Of a stretch of 11,335 nt of DNA, positions 1-4,183 are shown piece after piece. The stretch's first letter is position 1. Every line of letters starts with the position of its first letter. The DNA is from an uncultured Collinsella sp. (GTDB taxonomy: Bacteria; Actinomycetota; Coriobacteriia; Coriobacteriales; Coriobacteriaceae): NCBI GenBank assembly GCA_937950325.1, contig CALFDJ010000012.1:1-11335 (forward strand), in the 5' to 3' direction. Under the pieces are notes generated by a model. The model saw only the letters and a list, made by a program, of their open reading frames with translations, did no database searches and was not told the DNA's origin. A program made the position numbers and the translations under genes.

Positions 1-93
1 TCAATCCTGGTCTAACAGAGCCTTTTTTAATCCCCGTCCCAGAAAAATCATCCTTTGATCCAGCTTGGGGTAGTTAAAGCAGTCCGTTCCAAA

Positions 94-121
94 TTAACTA
101 GCCTGCTCGGTTTGGTAAAAT
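94..121 (+). promoter_or_regulatory. Putative promoter of the selenocysteine tRNA gene
   Basis: An extended -10 element (TG-G-TAAAAT, 113-121) matches the consensus hexamer at 5 of 6 positions. A weak -35 candidate, TTAACT (94-99), lies 16 nt upstream. Transcription would begin near 128, a few bases before the mature tRNA 5' end at 134. The same GTTTGGTA string occurs at the putative promoter of the molybdenum hydroxylase operon (3233-3240). Seen by eye only; not tested. Confidence 0.5.
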
Positions 122-133
122 ACCGGCGCACTT

Positions 134-230
134 GGGAACGGATGGGCTCCGGTGGGCTCCGCGGTCCTCAAAACCGTTGCGAGGCGTGCAAAACGTCTTG
201 GATGTGTTCGATTCACATACGTTCCCGCCA
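134..230 (+). tRNA. selC: tRNA-Sec (anticodon TCA), selenocysteine tRNA
   Basis: This 97-nt cloverleaf has the special features of bacterial tRNA-Sec. The acceptor arm is 134-141 with 219-226, discriminator G227 and encoded CCA 228-230. The D stem is a long 6 bp (144-149/154-159) with a tiny 4-nt loop CGGT. The anticodon stem is 161-165/173-177, with loop CCTCAAA and anticodon TCA at 168-170, which reads UGA. A long variable arm has a 6-bp stem (181-186/194-199). The T arm is 202-206/214-218 with loop TTCGATT. Unusually, the eighth acceptor pair is G141 opposite A219, a mismatch; the other seven pair. The RNA is charged with Ser, converted to Sec by SelA and delivered by SelB; none of those genes is in the window. 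A long extra arm plus TCA anticodon leaves little room for another identity. Confidence 0.93.
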
Positions 231-238
231 TACGCTAC

Positions 239-294
239 CAGCGCTTTTGTGCTCGCGGTCTTGCTGCGTGCCGCAAGGGCGCTGTTTTGTTTTT
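239..294 (+). terminator. Possible terminator after tRNA-Sec
   Basis: An outer stem CAGCGC/GCGCTG (239-244/279-284) encloses an inner stem CTTGC/GCAAG (260-264/273-277). It is followed directly by a T-rich tract, TTTTGTTTTT (285-294). It begins 9 nt after the tRNA CCA end, as expected for a tRNA terminator. The interior of the outer stem is long and poorly paired, so efficiency is uncertain, and read-through into mobA is possible. Confidence 0.4.
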
Positions 295-385
295 GCATGG
301 GTTTGCCGTGCCGCCCGCTTTATCGGCGACGGTATTTGGCTTCGTGCGTCGAGTTTTGAGCATGCCGATGGGGGTGGTTTGCCGT

Positions 386-1018
386 ATGACTACCGTAAGA
401 CGGGCCGATCTTTCTTGTGTCGTCCAAGCGGGCGGGTTGTCGTCGCGCATGGGCTGCGATAAGGCGCGCATGGCGTTTTGCGGTGAGCCGCTCATCGAGC
501 GCGTGCTGTGTCGGCTGGCACCAGTTGCCGGCGAGTTGGTCGTGACGACTTCGCGTCCCAGCGAGCTTGCCTATCTTGAGGAGCACGCGTTTGGCGGCCT
601 GGTGCCGCGTGTGGTGGCGGACCTTGAAGGACCGGCGGGTGCCATGCGCGGCATCGCGAGCTCGTTGGCGGCGGCCCGATTGCCGCTCGTGGCGATCGTC
701 GCCTGCGATATGCCGTTTGTCTCGCCGGAACTCATCGGTGCGCTCGCCGATCGTGTTGAGGCCGAGGCGCTCGACGTGTGCGTGCCGTGCGAGGAGCGGG
801 GGATTGAGCCGCTTTGCGCCGTCTGGCGCCGTGACGCGTGTGCGCCGGCCGCCCATGAGCTGCTCGCCTGCGACCGCCAGCGCATTCGCTGCCTGATCAA
901 TCGCGTTCAGGCTGGTTATATGGATGAACCGCAGATCGTTAAGGCCGCGGGCTCGACGCTCTGCTTCGAAAACGTCAATACGCCCGAGGAGTTTGCGGCG
1001 GCCGAGTTACTCGCCTAG
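386..1018 (+). CDS. mobA: Molybdenum cofactor guanylyltransferase MobA
   Basis: The product (210 aa from this start) belongs to the MobA nucleotidyltransferase family. MobA joins GMP from GTP to Mo-molybdopterin to make the guanine dinucleotide cofactor used by DMSO-reductase-family enzymes such as formate dehydrogenase. Visible signatures are the N-terminal nucleotide-binding motif QAGGLSSRMGCDK (residues 14-26), a GPAGAMRGI segment, the metal-binding DMPF at 108-111, and a C-terminal NVNTPEEF segment typical of the family. Length is close to the roughly 195 aa of E. coli MobA. The frame stays open upstream to a GTG at 152, but that lies inside the tRNA-Sec gene and cannot be the start. ATG 386 has a GGGGTGG stretch about 9 nt upstream; ATG 362, ATG 368 and GTG 374 are alternatives. 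The DUF3343 gene starts 15 bp downstream, suggesting one transcript. A MocA-like cytidylyltransferase is less likely given this signature set, but not excluded. Confidence 0.9.
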   Translation: MTTVRRADLSCVVQAGGLSSRMGCDKARMAFCGEPLIERVLCRLAPVAGELVVTTSRPSELAYLEEHAFGGLVPRVVADLEGPAGAMRGIASSLAAARLPLVAIVACDMPFVSPELIGALADRVEAEALDVCVPCEERGIEPLCAVWRRDACAPAAHELLACDRQRIRCLINRVQAGYMDEPQIVKAAGSTLCFENVNTPEEFAAAELLA

Positions 1019-1033
1019 ACGATTGGAGTTGCG

Positions 1034-1429
1034 ATGTCTCATGATATTTGTCCCGACACGGGAGAACCTTGTACTTGCGACGGGTCCGAACCCTGTACCT
1101 GCGGTTGCGGTGGCTGTGGACATACCGCGGAAGAGGAAGCGGCCGCCGCGGCGTATCGTGAGGCACACCGTGAAGGCCCGACCGGTGATGCCCTCGATCG
1201 CGAACGCAAAATCATCGTTTCGTTCGACAGCACCTTCGATGTGATGGAATGCGAACAGCTGTGTCTTGCCGCCGGCGTGCCCGGGCGCATCATGCCGCTG
1301 CCCGGCTCCATTACCGCAGGTTGCGGCCTGTGCTGGGCCATGCCGTTCTCGGGCGATGCCCTTGCCGCCTTCCGCGCCGCCACCGAGGGCCGCGTAACCC
1401 CCGCCGACTACCATCAGCTCGTCCTCTAA
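1034..1429 (+). CDS. Cys-rich DUF3343 protein (putative Se/S carrier-like)
   Basis: This 131-aa protein has two parts. Residues 1-30 are a Cys-rich segment (C6, C13, C15, C21, C23, C25, C28, then H30) containing a tandem EPCTC repeat. It looks metal- or chalcogen-binding but matches no domain I can name. Residues about 58-112 match the DUF3343 family (Pfam's putative Se/S carrier-like domain): a beta strand IIVSF, a helix, then GVPGRIMPLP and the conserved GCGLC (C97, C100). An Ala/Glu-rich linker joins the halves. The start is supported by TTGGAG (1023-1028) 5 nt upstream. There is no signal peptide or membrane segment, so it is probably cytosolic. Lying next to mobA and selC fits a role in handling selenium or sulfur for a seleno-molybdoenzyme. 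That role is inferred; the biochemical function of the family is, to my knowledge, not settled. Confidence 0.8.
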   Translation: MSHDICPDTGEPCTCDGSEPCTCGCGGCGHTAEEEAAAAAYREAHREGPTGDALDRERKIIVSFDSTFDVMECEQLCLAAGVPGRIMPLPGSITAGCGLCWAMPFSGDALAAFRAATEGRVTPADYHQLVL

Positions 1430-1436
1430 CCGCCAC

Positions 1437-1494
1437 ACCACCACAAAGGTGCCTGTCCACAATGTGGTGGTTCGGAACATGTGGACGAAACAGG
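1437..1494 (+). repeat. Overlapping inverted repeats with alternative hairpins
   Basis: Two inverted repeats share the TGTGG segment at 1463-1467. Hairpin A is a perfect 9-bp stem, ACCACCACA (1437-1445) with TGTGGTGGT (1463-1471). Hairpin B pairs GTCCACA (1455-1461) with TGTGGAC (1480-1486) and continues inward across a one-base bulge (TGT/ACA). An outer CCTGT/ACAGG pair (1452-1456/1490-1494) could replace the base of B. A and B cannot form together. No T-run follows, so this is not a simple terminator, although it lies just 8 nt after the DUF3343 stop codon. Confidence 0.6.
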
Positions 1495-1601
1495 TTTGAA
1501 ACACGGGTTTTGCACGTCAGGCACTCAAAAACGCTTCTACCTGCATCGTAATCAAAACGAAACATCTGCTCGTCGGCTTATGCGAAACTTTCCCGCAACA
1601 G

Positions 1602-1612
1602 TGCGATATTAT
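1602..1612 (+). promoter_or_regulatory. Putative gdhA promoter -10 region
   Basis: Two overlapping -10 readings are possible: TG-C-GATATT (1602-1610, extended -10) or TATTAT (1607-1612). No convincing -35 is visible at normal spacing. A short CGCA/TGCG inverted repeat (1595-1598/1603-1606) overlaps it. The TGCGATA string recurs upstream of valS. A start near 1618 would give a leader of about 67 nt. Confidence 0.35.
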
Positions 1613-1629
1613 CCATACTCGATAAAGTT

Positions 1630-1650
1630 CGCGGCGCATAGGGTGCCGCG
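1630..1650 (+). promoter_or_regulatory. Leader hairpin of gdhA
   Basis: CGCGGCGC (1630-1637) pairs with GTGCCGCG (1643-1650) over 8 bp, one a G-T wobble, around a 5-nt loop. It lies between the putative promoter and the ribosome-binding site GGAGG (1676-1680). It could stabilise the mRNA or modulate expression. The region after it is T-rich but has no uninterrupted T-run, so a terminator/attenuator role is weakly supported. Confidence 0.4.
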
Positions 1651-1684
1651 ACCAACATTTTCGTTTCCCATCATTGGAGGAAGC

Positions 1685-3040
1685 ATGAGCTACACGCAGA
1701 AAGTTCTCGAAGAGCTCAAGGCCCGCTATCCCGAGCAGCCTGAGTTCATCCAGGCCGCAACCGAGATCCTCGGCACCATTCAGCCGGCGCTCGACGCCCA
1801 CCCCGAGTACGAGGAGGCCGCCCTGCTGGAGCGCCTCGTCGAGCCCGAGCGCATCGTCATGTTCCGTGTTCCCTGGGTCGACGATCAGGGCAAGGTTCAG
1901 GTCAACCGCGGCTATCGCGTCGAGTTCAACTCTGCCATTGGACCCTACAAGGGCGGCCTGCGCTTTAACCCGACGGTCACCTTGGGTATGCTCAAGTTCC
2001 TGGGCTTGGAGCAGATCCTCAAGAACAGCCTGACCACCCTTCCCATGGGCGGCGGCAAGGGCGGCTCCGACTTTGACCCCAAGGGCAAGTCCAACAACGA
2101 GATCATGCACTTCTGCCAGTCCTTCATGACCGAGCTCTATCGCCACATCGGCCCCAACACCGACGTTCCTGCCGGCGACCTGGGCGTTGGCGGCCGCGAG
2201 GTTGCCTACCTGTTCGGTCAGTACAAGCGCCTGACCAACGAGTGGACCGGCGTCCTTACCGGCAAGGGCCTTTCCTTTGGCGGCTCGCTCGCCCGTACCG
2301 AGGCCACCGGTTACGGTCTGGCCTACTTTGTGGACGAGTACCTCAAGAGCCGCGGCGACTCCTTCGAGGGCAAGAACGTTGTCGTTCACGGCTCCGGCAA
2401 CGTCGCTATCTACGCGGTCCAGAAGGTCACTCAGCTCGGCGGCAAGGTACTCGCCTGCTCCGACACCCATGGCTGGGTCGAGGATCCCGACGGCATCGAC
2501 TACACCGTGCTCGAGCATGTCTACAACAAGAAGCGCTCCGGCCACGACAAGGGCGTCACGCTCGCCATGTACGTTGACGAGAAGCCCAACGCCGTGTGGC
2601 ATGAGGGCGACGGCCGCGGCGTGTGGCAGCTGCCCTGCGACATCGCGCTGCCCTGCGCTCGCGAGAACACGCTGCTGCTCGAGGACGCCCAGGCGCTCGT
2701 CGCCAACGGCTGCAAGGTGGTCGGCGAGGGCGCGAACATGCCCACGACCATCGAGGCCACGACTTACTTCCAGGAGAACGGCGTCGCCTTTATGCCCGGT
2801 AAGGCTGCCAACGCCGGCGGCGTGCTCGTGTCCGGCCTGGAGATGAGCCAGAACGCCGAGCATCTGTCCTGGACCTTCGAGGAGGTCGACGGCAAGCTCG
2901 AGCAGCTCATGCGCGGCATGTTCCACAACGTGGACGACACCGCCAAGGAGTACGGCCAGGAGGGCAACTTCGTCATGGGCGCCAACATCGCCGGCTTCCT
3001 GAAGGTCGCCGACGCCATGCTCGCCCAGGGCGTCTGCTAA
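1685..3040 (+). CDS. gdhA: Glutamate dehydrogenase (probably NADP-type)
   Basis: The enzyme interconverts glutamate with 2-oxoglutarate plus ammonia in the cytosol, linking carbon and nitrogen metabolism. The product is 451 aa, the normal length of the hexameric bacterial family. The active-site region is intact: GPYKGGLRF (K89), PMGGGKGGSDF (catalytic K125) and VPAGDLGVGGRE (D165). These positions equal those of Clostridium symbiosum GDH. The dinucleotide-binding loop is GSGNVA (236-241); this GSGN form with a following SD resembles E. coli-type NADP enzymes, so NADP preference is inferred. The frame is open upstream to 1430, but the start at 1685 is fixed by GGAGG (1676-1680) and the usual N-terminus. 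A strong terminator follows 23 nt after the stop, and a leader hairpin precedes the gene, so it is probably monocistronic. Confidence 0.96.
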   Translation: MSYTQKVLEELKARYPEQPEFIQAATEILGTIQPALDAHPEYEEAALLERLVEPERIVMFRVPWVDDQGKVQVNRGYRVEFNSAIGPYKGGLRFNPTVTLGMLKFLGLEQILKNSLTTLPMGGGKGGSDFDPKGKSNNEIMHFCQSFMTELYRHIGPNTDVPAGDLGVGGREVAYLFGQYKRLTNEWTGVLTGKGLSFGGSLARTEATGYGLAYFVDEYLKSRGDSFEGKNVVVHGSGNVAIYAVQKVTQLGGKVLACSDTHGWVEDPDGIDYTVLEHVYNKKRSGHDKGVTLAMYVDEKPNAVWHEGDGRGVWQLPCDIALPCARENTLLLEDAQALVANGCKVVGEGANMPTTIEATTYFQENGVAFMPGKAANAGGVLVSGLEMSQNAEHLSWTFEEVDGKLEQLMRGMFHNVDDTAKEYGQEGNFVMGANIAGFLKVADAMLAQGVC

Positions 3041-3063
3041 ATCTTCGCTTCATAGCGCCAAAT

Positions 3064-3097
3064 AAGGCTCCCAGTCATCTTGGCTGGGAGCCTTTTC
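3064..3097 (+). terminator. Rho-independent terminator of gdhA
   Basis: A perfect 9-bp stem, GGCTCCCAG (3066-3074) with CTGGGAGCC (3084-3092), has a 9-nt loop. It is flanked by AA on the left and TTTTCT on the right. It lies shortly after the gdhA stop codon. This is the clearest terminator in the window. Confidence 0.9.
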
Positions 3098-3114
3098 TAT
3101 CCCGGAGGACTCCT

Positions 3115-3189
3115 CATAACTTGCGGTGATATACGGACTATTTAGCGTCCCAGAACGGCTAATCAGTCCGTATTTCACCGCAACTTATG
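3115..3189. repeat. Large imperfect palindrome (32-nt arms)
   Basis: Arms 3115-3146 and 3158-3189 are complementary at 28 of 32 positions. The mismatches are 3120/3184, 3130/3174, 3140/3164 and 3141/3163. The loop of 11 nt is 3147-3157. The outer arms read CATAA-TTGCGGTGA inward, and the inner ones ATACGGACT then TTAGC. No T-run follows and no protein fits. It lies between the gdhA terminator and the hydroxylase promoter. It may be an intergenic palindromic repeat, a small MITE-like element or a regulator binding region; the sequence alone does not decide. Confidence 0.75.
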
Positions 3190-3235
3190 GATGGGAGGGA
3201 GGTTCTTGTCCTGCAACGGTGGACGCCCCCTCGTT

Positions 3236-3244
3236 TGGTACACT
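3236..3244 (+). promoter_or_regulatory. Putative extended -10 promoter of molybdenum hydroxylase operon
   Basis: TG-G-TACACT (3236-3244) is an extended -10 element matching the hexamer at 4 of 6 positions. It is preceded by the same GTTTGGTA string as the selC promoter. No -35 at standard spacing is visible; TTGTCC at 3206 is too far away. It lies about 25 nt before the first start codon and just downstream of the large palindrome. Confidence 0.35.
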
Positions 3245-3268
3245 TAAAGGTGCTGGACAAGTGGAGAG

Positions 3269-4183
3269 ATGGGGGAGAACGTGCTCAAGTTCGGTACCTA
3301 CGTCCGTGTTGGAAACGCGGCCGAAGCCTATGAGCTCTTGCGGAAGAACCGCAACAACAAGATTGTGGGCGGCGGCATCTGGATGCGTCTGGGTTCGCGT
3401 CGTGTGGCGACGGCGATTGACCTTTCGGCCTGCGGACTCGATCAGATCGAGGAGACCGAGACCGAGTTTCGCATCGGTGCCATGTGCACCCTGCGCCAGC
3501 TCGAGCGCCATGCCGGGCTTAACGCGCTTGTCAACAATGTCTTCGAGTTTGCCGTCCACGACATCGTGGGCGTTCAGCTGCGCAACACCGCCACGGTGGG
3601 CGGCAGCATCTACGGCCGCTTTGGTTTCTCGGACGTGCTCTCGGCGTTCCTGGCGCTTGATTCGTATGTTGAGCTGACGGGTGCCGGCCGCGTGCCGCTC
3701 GCGGAGTTCGTGCGGATGGGCTACGTGCGCGACGTGATCGAGCATGTCGTAGTCGTTAAGCACGACTACCGTGCGAGCTATGAGGCCGTGCGCAAGGCCG
3801 CGACCGACTTCCCCTCGCTCAATGTCACCGCTGCTTGGTGGGACAACTCCTGGCACGTCACCGTGGGCGCCCGTCCGCTGCGCGCGACCCTGCTGCAGGG
3901 CGAGGCGTGCGGCCTGGTGAACGAGCAGCCTTCTGAGGACGAGCTTCGTGCCCTGGCCGCGTCCGTGCGTGCCCTGAGTTACGGCACCAACATGTGGGGC
4001 TCAGCTGAGTACCGCCGTCGCATCTCGGCGCCGCTTGCCGTGCAGGCCGTGCGCCGCGCCGCCGGCATCGAGCTTTCGGCCGCGCTTGCCCGCGAGCTCG
4101 AGACCGTGCAGATTCCTAAGTTTGCCACGGACGAGTATTCCTGCCGCCGCGTGCCCGGCGTCGATTTTAGCGAGGTGCGCTAA
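3269..4183 (+). CDS. Molybdenum hydroxylase FAD-binding subunit (CoxM/XdhB/YgfM type)
   Basis: This is the FAD subunit of a xanthine-dehydrogenase-family enzyme. It takes electrons from the [2Fe-2S] clusters of its partner and passes them to NAD or another acceptor. The 304-aa product shows the family's two FAD-binding stretches: VGGGIWMRL (GGG at 34-36) near the N-terminus and TATVGGSIYGR (107-117), with the expected C-terminal domain after about residue 180. It is a little longer than E. coli YgfM. The start is uncertain. ATG 3269 has GGAG only 2 nt upstream. GTG 3281 follows GGGGGAG (3271-3277) and would give a protein beginning at the LKFGTYVRV segment. The stop codon overlaps the next gene's ATG by one base (TAATG), so the two are translationally coupled. 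No close substrate clue lies in this subunit. Confidence 0.88.
   Translation: MGENVLKFGTYVRVGNAAEAYELLRKNRNNKIVGGGIWMRLGSRRVATAIDLSACGLDQIEETETEFRIGAMCTLRQLERHAGLNALVNNVFEFAVHDIVGVQLRNTATVGGSIYGRFGFSDVLSAFLALDSYVELTGAGRVPLAEFVRMGYVRDVIEHVVVVKHDYRASYEAVRKAATDFPSLNVTAAWWDNSWHVTVGARPLRATLLQGEACGLVNEQPSEDELRALAASVRALSYGTNMWGSAEYRRRISAPLAVQAVRRAAGIELSAALARELETVQIPKFATDEYSCRRVPGVDFSEVR

Noticed and set aside
1..93. Left edge: T-run at 25-30 and short open frames
   Set aside because: The T-run after AGAGCC could be the 3' half of a terminator whose other arm lies outside the window, but this cannot be shown. No gene is supportable here; in-frame stops occur quickly in all three forward frames.
152..385. 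N-terminal extension of the mobA frame to GTG 152
   Set aside because: It overlaps the tRNA-Sec gene and its possible terminator, encodes no family-like sequence, and the MobA motif begins only about 14 residues after ATG 386.
1517..2926. Long minus-strand open frame opposite gdhA
   Set aside because: It is a shadow of a GC-rich gene. It has a low-complexity Leu/Ala/Gly/Val composition, no recognisable domain, and the + strand gene is certain.
3115..3189. Terminator interpretation of the large palindrome
   Set aside because: No T-run follows either arm closely, and gdhA already has a strong terminator at 3064-3097.
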